Source: Streptacidiphilus sp. ASG 303 (lineage in GTDB: Bacteria > Actinomycetota > Actinomycetes > Streptomycetales > Streptomycetaceae). From it: DNA of 33,115 nt. Positions 7,802 through 17,138 of this stretch are shown here, in pieces. The stretch is from contig NZ_JAJLRA010000042.1 in NCBI RefSeq assembly GCF_020991365.1, forward strand, positions 1 to 33,115. The letters are read 5' to 3'. The notes under the pieces are model-generated. The model had not been told where the DNA came from and did no database searches. It saw nothing but the letters and a program-made list of their open reading frames with translations. Made by a program: the position numbers and the translations under genes. Position 1 is the stretch's first letter; the number at the start of each line of letters is the position of its first letter.

Positions 7802-8074
7802 GTGCCTGCCCCACCCATCCCCCCGGCCGTCCCGGCCACTGCGCAGGCGGCGCCCGCCGTTCCGGGCGCGGGCGGAGCCGCGCAGGTCCGCGGACCGCTG
7901 CCCTGCCGCATGCGGACCTGTGCCGCCCCGGCGGCCGGGGCGGCGCCGAGGCCCCCCGCGGACACCGGCGGCACGGCGCCGCCCGGCAGCCCGCCGCCCG
8001 CAAGCGCGGGGACGGACGCGCTGCGCCTGCCGCCGCGCGCCGACGCCGCCCGCCCGCCGCAGCCCCGCGGCTGA
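7802..8074 (+). CDS. Possible small Pro/Ala-rich ORF, 90 aa
   Basis: GTG at 7802 is preceded by GGAGAG (7793-7798), nearly the same site as that of the P-loop gene downstream. The product starts MPAPPIPPAVPATAQAAPAV and stays Pro/Ala/Gly/Arg-rich to the TGA at 8072-8074, with two cysteines in a CRMRTC segment. Composition resembles random GC-rich sequence and there is no recognisable domain, so it may be non-coding. If translated it would be the first gene of the P-loop/ABC unit. Confidence 0.2.
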   Translation: MPAPPIPPAVPATAQAAPAVPGAGGAAQVRGPLPCRMRTCAAPAAGAAPRPPADTGGTAPPGSPPPASAGTDALRLPPRADAARPPQPRG

Positions 8075-8146
8075 GGCGCACCCGCCGGGCGCGGCACCAC
8101 CGCGCCCGGTGCGCCGCCGCGGACGCCGCGGCTCCCCGGCCCGTCC

Positions 8147-8164
8147 GCGGGTCCGCGGACCCGC
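8147..8164. promoter_or_regulatory. 18-bp perfect palindrome
   Basis: GCGGGTCCGCGGACCCGC is its own reverse complement. It lies about 175 bases upstream of the P-loop gene start in a stretch without genes, so an operator is possible. Short palindromes are common in DNA of this GC content, so the call is weak. Confidence 0.3.
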
Positions 8165-8339
8165 CCGCGGGAGGGCCGCCCCGGAGGACGGGCCCCGCAC
8201 GGACGGACGCGTGCGCACCCGCGGAGGGGCGCCCGCACCGGCGGCCCGCTCCGGACGGACCGCCCCGCGCCCGGACGGCACCCCCACACGCAAGCCCCGG
8301 ACCGGGCCGAGCCCCGTCCGCGAGCCCCTGGAGAGACCC

Positions 8340-9497
8340 ATGGACCACGTGCACTTCGAAGGCGTCGCCGACGGCGGCGAGGCCAAGGTCGCGTACACCG
8401 CGCGCCGCCTGCTGGACGTCGGCTACGGCACCCTGCGCCCCCTGCGGGTGCGGACGGGCGAGCACCGGCCGCGGCGGGGGGACCTGGTGCTCTGCCGGGT
8501 CACCGGCATCGGGCAGCACCGCTTCCTGGGGCAGCGGGACGGCGCACGCAGCCGGCTGTTCCCGGGCGACGGCGTGGTGGTCGTCTACGGGGACCGGTAC
8601 GCGCCCGACCAGTTCGAGGCGGTGGTCCCCGACCACCTGGGCCCCTGCCACCTGGCGGCGGGCGGCGGGATCGCGGCGACCGTGGTCTCCCGGCACGCCT
8701 CCATGCTGCCGCCCACCGCGCTCCGCCCCGTCGGGCTGGTGGCGGGCGAGTCGGGGGCGACGCTCAACCTGCGGGCGCTCGCCCACCCGCTCGGGGCGGA
8801 CGGGCCGGTCCGGCCGCCGACCGTCGCGGTGCTGGGCACGTCGATGAACGCGGGGAAGTCCACCGCCGCGGCGTCCCTGGTCCGCGGCCTGGTGCGCGCG
8901 GGCCGCCGGGTGGGAGGGGCGAAGGTCACCGGCACCGGCGCGCCCGGCGACCCGGTGCTGCTGGCGGACGCGGGGGCGGCCTGCGTCGTCGACTTCACCG
9001 ACTTCGGCTTCCCCAGCACCTACCGGCTGGAGGCGGCCGAGGTCCTCGGCGTGCTGCGGGCGGCGGTGGCGCACCTGGCGCGGCAGTGCGTGGACGCGAT
9101 CGTGCTGGAGGTCGCCGACGGCATCCTGCAGCGCGAGACGTCGTTCCTGCTGGGGACGGGGACGTTCCGGCGCCGGGTCGGCGGTGTGCTCTTCGCCGCG
9201 CCGGACGCGGTGAGCGCGGTGGCGGGGTCCCGGTACCTCGCCGGGCAGGGCCTGCCGGTCCGGGCGGTCGGCGGGGTGTTCACCGCCTCCCCGCTCGCCG
9301 TGGCGGAGGCGGCGGAGCTGCTGGAGGTGCCGGTCTACGGGTCGGCGGACCTCTCGGAACCGGCCGTGGCGGCATCGGTCCTGACGGGGGCTCCGGCCGT
9401 GCCGGCGGCCCGGGTGCCGGACCGGGCCGTCCCGCAGGTGCCGGAGCCCGGCGGGCGGCAGCTGACGGGCTCCGGCGTCGGTGACGCGGTCCGGTGA
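8340..9497 (+). CDS. P-loop NTPase of DUF1611/dethiobiotin-synthetase-like type
   Basis: 385 residues. The ATG at 8340 has GGAGAG at 8330-8335. Residues 1-150 look like an all-beta domain (FPGDGVVVVYGDRY, then FEAVVPDHLG). From about 163 a P-loop domain begins: VAVLGTSMNAGKSTAAASL with Walker A Lys173, then GGAKVTGTGAPGDPVLLADA, CVVDFTDFGFPSTYRL, and DAIVLEVADGILQRET as the probable Walker B region. The layout resembles DUF1611, MobB and BioD proteins, whose members couple ATP to carboxylate or amide chemistry or act as metabolic GTP/ATPases; the reaction here is unknown. The stop codon overlaps the GTG of the ABC transporter (GTGA at 9494-9497), so the two are translationally coupled. Context suggests a role in making or exporting the peptide encoded downstream (inference). 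Confidence 0.7.
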   Translation: MDHVHFEGVADGGEAKVAYTARRLLDVGYGTLRPLRVRTGEHRPRRGDLVLCRVTGIGQHRFLGQRDGARSRLFPGDGVVVVYGDRYAPDQFEAVVPDHLGPCHLAAGGGIAATVVSRHASMLPPTALRPVGLVAGESGATLNLRALAHPLGADGPVRPPTVAVLGTSMNAGKSTAAASLVRGLVRAGRRVGGAKVTGTGAPGDPVLLADAGAACVVDFTDFGFPSTYRLEAAEVLGVLRAAVAHLARQCVDAIVLEVADGILQRETSFLLGTGTFRRRVGGVLFAAPDAVSAVAGSRYLAGQGLPVRAVGGVFTASPLAVAEAAELLEVPVYGSADLSEPAVAASVLTGAPAVPAARVPDRAVPQVPEPGGRQLTGSGVGDAVR

Positions 9498-11449
9498 CCC
9501 GCCGCGGCGGCCACCGCATCCGCATGCCGCGCACCCTGGGCGGCGGCCGGCGGCGGATGACGGTCCTGCTGGTGCTGGCCGGCCTGGGCCAGGCCCTGTG
9601 CGTGGTGGCGCTCTCCGTCGCCCTGCACGTGCTCGCCGCCCGGGCGCGGCACCCTCCCGGCCCGTCCGGGGCCGCGGCGGGCCCGGGCGGCGCGGGCGGC
9701 CCGTCCGGCGGGGCGGTGTGGGACTCCCCCGCGCACTGGCCGGCCGCCGCGCTGGTGGCGCTCCTGGCGGCGGCCGCGGTCGCCGCGGTGGCCCTCCAGG
9801 CGGTGCGCCCGCCCCTCGCGGAGCGCCTGGCGCAGAGCTACGTGCACGCCGTCCGGATGCTGCTCTTCGACCACCTGGCGCACAGCGTCGCGTGGGGCCC
9901 GGGGCGCCGCACGGTCGGGGTGACGGTGCTGCGGTTCACCGGCGACGCGGCGGCCCTGCGGCTCTGGGTGGGCCGAGGGCTGGCCTCGCTGCTCGTCGAC
10001 GGGGTGTCCGTGGCGGGCACCCTCGCCGCCCTCGCCGTCCTCTCCCCCGGGGCGGGCGTGGCGGCGGCCGTGCTGGTGGCGGCGACCGCCGCGGGCTCCG
10101 TCCTGGTCGGCAGGGGCCTGGCGGGGCGGCTGCGGGAGACGCGGCGGCACAGCGGGCGGCTCGCGGCGTTCGTCAACGAGCGCGTCACCCACACCGCCGT
10201 GCTGCAGTCGCTCGGACGGGTCCGGCAGGAGCGCCGGATGCTCTCCCGGCGCAGCAGGCGCCTCGGCGAGGCGTCGGTGGAGCAGGCCCGGTGGGCCGGG
10301 GCGCTGGGGGCGCTGGCGGAGGGCTGCCGGATCGGGACCGCCCTGGTGGTCGTGGGGGTGGGGTTCTCCGACGCGTCCCACCGGGAGCTGCTGGGGTGGC
10401 TGCTGCCCGTGGCGGGCTTCCTCGGCGGTCCGGTCTCCTCGCTGACGCGGGTCCAGGAGTACCGGCAGGCGTCGGCCGTGGCCCGGCGCCGCATCTGCGA
10501 GGTCCTCTCGGTCCCCGCTCCGCTGCGGCCGCCCGCCGGGGCGGGGGCGCTGCGCGGCGGGCCCGGCCGCCTGGACCTGGTCGACGTGTGCGTGGAGGGC
10601 GTCCTGGACGGCGTCACGGCGTGCGCGGCGCCCGGGTCGAGGGTCGCCGTCACCGGCCCCGCGGGCGGCGGCAAGTCGCTGCTGCTGGCGGTCGCCGCAC
10701 GGCTCGCGGTGCCGGACCGGGGGTCGGTCGCGCTGGACGGCCTGCCGCTGGCCCGCCACGACCCGGACTCGGTGCACCGTGCGGTGCGGCTGGTCAGCCG
10801 CGACCTGCCGCCGCTGCGGGGCAGCGTGTCGGCGGGCCTGCGCCACGGCGACCCGCCGCGGCGGCCCGCCGCGCCGCAGACGCGCCGTCCCGGACATCCC
10901 CCGGCGGACACGGCCCGCGACAGCGCCCGGGGGCACGCCCGGGACCACGCCCGCGACGGCGCCCGGGAGGACCCCCCGGACCCCGCCTGGGACGACCTGG
11001 CCGGACGTCTGGAGGGACGCCTGGCCGCCGCCCTGCCCCGGGGCCTGGACACGCGGGTGGGCGAGGGGGGCCTCGGCCTGTCGGCGGCGCTGCGCCACCG
11101 GGTGGCGCTGGTCCGGGCGGTGCGCAGCCGGCCGCCGGTGCTCCTCGTGGACGAGGCCGACCTGGCGGGGGAGCTGTTCGAGGAGGTGTGGCGGGACTAC
11201 CCCGGCAGCGTGGTGTGCGTGACCGCCGCCGCGCACCTCCTGGCCGGGGCGGACGCCGTGTGGGTGCTGGAGGGCGGCCGCCTGGCGGTCCTCCCGGCGC
11301 GGGCGGCGGCGCACCCGGCGGGGGCGGCGCGCCCGCCCTTCCACGGCCCCCGGCGGGCCCCGGGCGCCGCAGGGGCCGGCCGGGGTGCGCCCCCGGGTCC
11401 GGGGGCGCACCCCCGGACCGCCCCGGAACGCTCTGTTACAAACCAGTGA
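9494..11449 (+). CDS. ABC half-transporter (permease fused to ATPase) with degenerate motifs
   Basis: 651 residues. Residues 20-340 form the membrane domain with about six hydrophobic segments (VLLVLAGLGQALCVVALSVA, then AALVALLAAAAVAAVAL, and others) and an Ala/Gly/Pro-rich extracytoplasmic loop. The nucleotide-binding domain has Walker A GPAGGGKS with Lys394, Walker B LLVD553 followed by Glu554, and an H-loop His in AAHLL. The signature reads GLSAAL near residue 530 instead of LSGGQ, and the Q-loop region reads RLVSRDLPPL without the Gln. A low-complexity insertion (repeats of A-R-D/G-x) of some 45 residues sits between Walker A and the signature. The C-terminal tail (after about 600) is Pro/Ala/Gly-rich. 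Peptide and lipid exporters share this layout. GTG start by 4-base overlap with the P-loop gene. Confidence 0.8.
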   Translation: MTRRGGHRIRMPRTLGGGRRRMTVLLVLAGLGQALCVVALSVALHVLAARARHPPGPSGAAAGPGGAGGPSGGAVWDSPAHWPAAALVALLAAAAVAAVALQAVRPPLAERLAQSYVHAVRMLLFDHLAHSVAWGPGRRTVGVTVLRFTGDAAALRLWVGRGLASLLVDGVSVAGTLAALAVLSPGAGVAAAVLVAATAAGSVLVGRGLAGRLRETRRHSGRLAAFVNERVTHTAVLQSLGRVRQERRMLSRRSRRLGEASVEQARWAGALGALAEGCRIGTALVVVGVGFSDASHRELLGWLLPVAGFLGGPVSSLTRVQEYRQASAVARRRICEVLSVPAPLRPPAGAGALRGGPGRLDLVDVCVEGVLDGVTACAAPGSRVAVTGPAGGGKSLLLAVAARLAVPDRGSVALDGLPLARHDPDSVHRAVRLVSRDLPPLRGSVSAGLRHGDPPRRPAAPQTRRPGHPPADTARDSARGHARDHARDGAREDPPDPAWDDLAGRLEGRLAAALPRGLDTRVGEGGLGLSAALRHRVALVRAVRSRPPVLLVDEADLAGELFEEVWRDYPGSVVCVTAAAHLLAGADAVWVLEGGRLAVLPARAAAHPAGAARPPFHGPRRAPGAAGAGRGAPPGPGAHPRTAPERSVTNQ

Positions 11450-11470
11450 CACAGAGTCGCAGTTCGGCAC

Positions 11471-11500
11471 TTGCGGCGACCTCCCGCGAGGCCGTAGCGT
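11471..11500 (+). promoter_or_regulatory. Putative promoter of the 71-residue peptide gene
   Basis: TTGCGG at 11471-11476 and TAGCGT at 11495-11500 are separated by 18 bases, a fair match to the streptomycete vegetative consensus (TTGAC, 16-18 bases, TAg--T). The transcript would begin near 11507, inside the large inverted repeat that follows, and would have an 88-base leader. Confidence 0.5.
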
Positions 11501-11537
11501 CCGGTGTCGTCGGACAGGACGTCCGACGAGACCGGAC
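11499..11537 (+). promoter_or_regulatory. 17-bp imperfect inverted repeat over the predicted transcription start
   Basis: GTCCGGTGTCGTCGGAC (11499-11515) and GTCCGACGAGACCGGAC (11521-11537) pair with one mismatch around a five-base loop, AGGAC. The repeat overlaps the end of the -10 box and the predicted start site, 58 bases before the peptide GTG. It may be an operator, a 5' mRNA hairpin, or a terminator for the ABC gene ending at 11449. Confidence 0.6.
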
Positions 11538-11594
11538 GACGGGCCGCCGGCCCGCCGCCCCTTCCCACCCCCACTCCCCCATGAGGAGATCCCC

Positions 11595-11810
11595 GTGATC
11601 GACGCCACCGAGCTCGAGAACGAGTCCGCCGAGCTGCTGCCGGGCCGCGAGGCCCTGGGCCGGTTCAGCCTCAACCTCACGAAGCTGACCTGCGTCACCA
11701 AGCACGTGGCCAACGTCCACGCCGACAACAGCTCGTACGCGGTGAACAACTTCTCGGACGACGCCGTCGCCCAGGCCAACTCCGGCCAGTGGATCAGCGT
11801 CAACCAGTGA
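11595..11810 (+). CDS. 71-residue peptide resembling a RiPP precursor
   Basis: GTG at 11595 has GAGGAGAT at 11583-11590, a strong site. The N-terminal part (ATELENESAELLPGREALGRF, here split: ATELENESAELL then PGREALGRF) is acidic and helical like a leader peptide, with an ELLPxRE-type motif. From about residue 24 the sequence becomes Asn/Ser/Val/Ala-rich (FSLNLTKLTCVTKHVANVH, then SSYAVNNFSDDAVAQANSG) and ends WISVNQ. There is one Cys (residue 33) and no signal peptide. Codon bias is good. The length and two-part layout suit a ribosomally made, modified peptide, and an ABC half-transporter gene lies directly upstream. No known maturation enzyme (LanM, LanB, lasso cyclase, YcaO, radical SAM) is in the window, so the RiPP call is inference. 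I do not recognise the family with certainty. Confidence 0.65.
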   Translation: MIDATELENESAELLPGREALGRFSLNLTKLTCVTKHVANVHADNSSYAVNNFSDDAVAQANSGQWISVNQ

Positions 11811-12053
11811 CGCACCGGGGCCGGGGCGCGTGGCCGCCCCCGCCCGGAAGGCGCTAGGAGAGGCCCTCTCCCCGACCGCCCTCCCGCAGCCCGGACCCCC
11901 GGGGGTCCACCGCTCCGGCGGCGGACGGCCCGGATCGGGCGGCGGGGCGGACACGGGAGGCGGGTGCGCCGACCGGACCGCCGGACGACCCTCGCGGGAC
12001 CGGCCCCAGCAGGACCGGCTGCCACCGGTCCGACCGTCGAACCGTGGAAGGAC

Positions 12054-12092
12054 GGTGTTCCCGGCGGCGCGGCACTCGCCGCCGGGAACACC
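12054..12092 (+). terminator. 16-bp perfect hairpin downstream of the peptide gene
   Basis: GGTGTTCCCGGCGGCG at 12054-12069 is the exact reverse complement of 12077-12092; the loop is CGGCACT. It lies 244 bases after the peptide stop. It is probably the terminator or a 3'-end-protecting structure for the peptide transcript, separating it from the ligase gene. No U tract follows. Confidence 0.65.
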
Positions 12093-12173
12093 CCGCCGCA
12101 CGGCCCGCCCGCGGGCCGCACCGCCCCGGCCCCGTCCGGGGCCTTCTGCCGTGCGCCGCAGGGCGCCGGCGGG

Positions 12174-12234
12174 CGCAGGACGCAGGACGCAGGACGCAGG
12201 ACGCAGGACGCAGGACGCAGGACGCAGGACGCAG
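12174..12234. repeat. Tandem repeat (CGCAGGA), eight full copies plus five bases
   Basis: Eight uninterrupted copies of the 7-base unit CGCAGGA run from 12174 to 12229, followed by CGCAG. The unit length is not a multiple of three, so it would encode all three phases if translated. It lies between genes. Perfect identity between copies suggests recent expansion by slippage and likely variation between strains. Confidence 0.95.
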
Positions 12235-12330
12235 CGTACGGCCCGCCGGGCCGCCCCGCCCCCGGACGCGGCGCGCGGGCGGCGCCCGCGCCGGTCCCCC
12301 TCCCCCGCGCCGGTCCCGCTCCCCCGCACG

Positions 12331-12358
12331 ACCCCGGTTCCGGACCGGGAACCGGGGT
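12331..12358 (+). promoter_or_regulatory. 11-bp hairpin immediately upstream of the ligase start
   Basis: ACCCCGGTTCC (12331-12341) pairs perfectly with GGAACCGGGGT (12348-12358). The structure ends 11 bases before the GTG of the carboxylate-amine ligase and would cover the only purine-rich stretch available as a ribosome binding site. Operator or translational control is possible. Confidence 0.45.
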
Positions 12359-12369
12359 ACGCGTGACCC

Positions 12370-13464
12370 GTGATCAGTGTGGGCGTGGAGGAGGAGTTCC
12401 TGCTGCTGGACCCGGTCACCGGTCTCCCGGTGGCCCAGGCCGAGCAGGTGCAGGCCGCGGCCCGTCTGCAGCCCCCGCTGGGCGACCGCGAGCTCTCCCC
12501 CGAGCTGCTCCAGGCGCAGGTCGAGACCGCCACCCCCGTGTGCCGCGACCTGTCGGAGGTCGGCGGCCACCTGCTGCGGCTGCGGCACGCGACGGGCGTC
12601 GCGGCCGAGAAGTGCGGGTGCCGGATCGCGGCGTGCGCGGCGGCGCCGTTCTCCTGCGGCACGCCGGTCCCCGTGGCCGACAGCCCACGCTACCGGGCGA
12701 TGCGGGAGCAGGCGCCGCGCCTCGTGGAGGAGCAGCTGATCAACGGCATGCACGTCCACGTGGGCGTGGAGGACCGCAGGACGGGGGTGGCGGTCCTCAA
12801 CCGCATCCGCCCCTGGCTGCCCGTCCTGCTGGCGCTGTCCGCCAGCTCGCCCCTGTGGTGCGGCGCGGACACCGGTTTCGCGAGCTGGCGCACCCTGGTC
12901 TTCGGCCGGTGGCCGGTCAGCGGCCCGCCGCCGCACTTCGCGGACGCGGACGACTACGAGGAGCGCTGCCGGACCCTGCTGGGGACCGGGACCATCCGGG
13001 ACCTGGGCCAGCTGTACTGGCACGCGCGGCTGTCGGAGCGCTACCCGACCGTGGAGGTCAGGGTCGCGGACGTGCAGCTGCGGTGCGACGACGCGGTGAT
13101 GGTCGCGGGCCTGACCCGCGCGCTGGTGGCGACCGCGCTGCACGAGGAGGAGCGCCGCCTGCCGCAGACGCCCCCTCCCGGCGAGCTGCTGGCCGCGGCC
13201 ACCTGGCACGCGGCCCGCTCCGGCCTGGGCGGGAACCTCGTCGACCCGCGCACCGGCGCGGCCCGGCGGGCGGGGGACGTCCTCGGCTCCCTCCTGGACC
13301 ACGTGGCGGCCGCCCTGGACGAGGCCGGGGACACCCGCGAGGTCGCCTCCCTGGTGCACCGGCTCCTGCGGGAGGGCACGGGCGCCGACCGGCAGCGGGA
13401 GGCGCTGCGGCGCGGCCCGCTCGCCGTCGTCGACCTGGTGACCAGGGAGACCGTCTCGGGCTGA
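12370..13464 (+). CDS. Carboxylate-amine ligase, glutamate-cysteine ligase type 2 (YbdK/GCS2) family
   Basis: 364 residues, normal for the family. It starts with the hallmark [17 protein letters not shown], whose glutamates bind metal-ATP, and carries [33 protein letters not shown] and the late motif [11 protein letters not shown]. Members form amide bonds between a carboxylate and an amine at ATP expense; some make gamma-glutamylcysteine, others have unknown substrates. Several Cys (residues near 80-97: [17 protein letters not shown]) are unusual. GTG at 12370 is chosen because the family begins at this motif; a ribosome binding site is not evident, and the hairpin at 12331-12358 abuts it. 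The gene lies 559 bases from the peptide gene, so membership in a peptide-modification locus is only possible. It ends 15 bases from the convergent amylase gene. Confidence 0.85.
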   Translation: MISVGVEEEFLLLDPVTGLPVAQAEQVQAAARLQPPLGDRELSPELLQAQVETATPVCRDLSEVGGHLLRLRHATGVAAEKCGCRIAACAAAPFSCGTPVPVADSPRYRAMREQAPRLVEEQLINGMHVHVGVEDRRTGVAVLNRIRPWLPVLLALSASSPLWCGADTGFASWRTLVFGRWPVSGPPPHFADADDYEERCRTLLGTGTIRDLGQLYWHARLSERYPTVEVRVADVQLRCDDAVMVAGLTRALVATALHEEERRLPQTPPPGELLAAATWHAARSGLGGNLVDPRTGAARRAGDVLGSLLDHVAAALDEAGDTREVASLVHRLLREGTGADRQREALRRGPLAVVDLVTRETVSG

Positions 13465-13479
13465 GCCCGGCGGCGGGGG

Positions 13480-16506
<3,027 letters not shown>

Positions 16507-16746
16507 GGGGTGCTCCTCGTGCGGGGCCGCCGGGCGGCGCGGCGGCCCGGCACGCCCGCGGCGCCGGGGGCGGCGGGGGCGGGCACGGGGGGCCGCCGGT
16601 GCGGCGCGGGCCGTCCGGGGCGGCGGAGGGGTGGGTGGGGAGCGGCGGGCCGGGTCCGGACCGCGCGCGCCGCCGCCCCCACCGGCACGGGTGCCGGGTT
16701 CCGCGGGGGCCGCGGGCGGGTGGTGGGCGGCCAGGTCGGCCCGCTC

Positions 16747-16756
16747 CTTGCGCAAG
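16747..16756. promoter_or_regulatory. LacI-family-like operator CTTGCGCAAG
   Basis: A perfect 10-bp palindrome with a central CG, the form typical of LacI-family sites, placed about 14-23 bases downstream of the predicted amylase transcription start. A further CTGCAA half-like site follows at 16760-16765. Streptomyces amylase genes are known targets of the LacI-type regulator MalR; that this is its site is inference. Confidence 0.5.
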
Positions 16757-16776
16757 CGGCTGCAATTCCTGTCAAG

Positions 16777-16805
16777 AGATTACCGATACATGACAGCCGC
16801 GTAAA
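16777..16805 (-). promoter_or_regulatory. Putative amylase promoter
   Basis: On the minus strand TTTACG (16805-16800) and TAATCT (16782-16777) are 17 bases apart, in a distinctly AT-richer stretch. Transcription would start near 16770 and run toward the amylase gene. A TTGACA on the same strand (16775-16770) has no good -10 downstream. Confidence 0.5.
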
Positions 16806-16892
16806 GACACGTCACAGGCTCGGGTGACCCACCGTCAGGGCGGATCCCCGACCGGTGCGACCGGACCGGAGGCGGATCGCAGGGGCCCGGCC

Positions 16893-16904
16893 GCAAGATC
16901 TTGC
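16893..16904. promoter_or_regulatory. 12-bp palindrome GCAAGATCTTGC
   Basis: A perfect palindrome carrying the same CTTGC/GCAAG half-sites as the operator-like site at 16747-16756, located about 90 bases upstream of the predicted amylase promoter and 235 bases before the divergent DUF3556 gene. It may be a second site for the same regulator. Confidence 0.4.
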
Positions 16905-16931
16905 AGGGACCGCCGGCGTCCGGCCGCCCGT

Positions 16932-16948
16932 GGTGACGTGCCGTCACC
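16932..16948. promoter_or_regulatory. Inverted repeat GGTGACG-TGC-CGTCACC
   Basis: Seven-base arms around a three-base spacer in the 632-base divergent region between amylase and DUF3556 genes. It is closer to the DUF3556 start and is an operator candidate. Otherwise bases 16507-17138 hold the amylase leader (16507 to about 16770), the promoter and sites listed separately, and no supported gene. Confidence 0.35.
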
Positions 16949-17138
16949 TCCGTTGCCCGCCGGGCACTTCGGCCCGTCGCACCCCTCCCCCCGGCGCGGG
17001 CCCGCGTGGGAGCATCGCGTCCGCGCACCGCGTCCGCGCGGCGCGGGCACACCACGGGCGCCTCCCGGAGGGGCCAGGCGCGGCGGCGGTCGGACGCGCC
17101 GCGCCGCGCCCGCGGGCAGGACGAGAGGGAGGACCGGC

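Larger units (their letters stand above)
7351..8339. other. 989-base region with no secure gene: leader of the P-loop/ABC locus
   Basis: No convincing protein gene fills this stretch on either strand. It contains an 8-bp inverted repeat (GGTGCCCG 7475-7482 with CGGGCACC 7502-7509), a TACCTT (7564-7569) that could be a -10 box without a clear -35, a weak Pro/Ala-rich ORF (7802-8074), and an 18-bp palindrome (8147-8164). GGAGAG in nearly the same context occurs twice, at 7793-7798 before a GTG and at 8330-8335 before the ATG of the P-loop gene. A long structured 5' leader is possible. Confidence 0.45.
11811..12369. other. 559-base gap between peptide and ligase genes
   Basis: No gene is supported. 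The gap is unusually structured: a 6-bp stem at 11823-11840 soon after the peptide stop, a 16-bp perfect hairpin (12054-12092), a 7-bp tandem repeat (12174-12234), and an 11-bp hairpin (12331-12358) just upstream of the ligase GTG. Frames through it are Arg/Pro-rich or repeat-derived. Confidence 0.6.

Noticed and set aside
11581-11598. Five-codon leader ORF (ATG AGG AGA TCC CCG TGA) overlapping the peptide start
   Set aside because: It has no ribosome binding site, and its codons are the Shine-Dalgarno sequence of the peptide gene itself; the overlap is most likely incidental.
12174-12234. CRISPR array or coding repeat
   Set aside because: Units are 7 bases with no spacers. The ORFs through it give only repeated R-T-Q-D-A-G-R or S-C-V-L-R-P-A peptides without other support.
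8340-13464. Lanthipeptide, lasso peptide, thiopeptide or linaridin cluster
   Set aside because: None of the hallmark enzymes (LanM/LanC, lasso B/C proteins, YcaO, linaridin LinL-type) is encoded in the window.
16507-16755. Upstream ATG start for the amylase at 16755
   Set aside because: The 83 extra codons are Arg/Pro/Ala-rich noise. The signal peptide and a good ribosome binding site fix the GTG at 16506.
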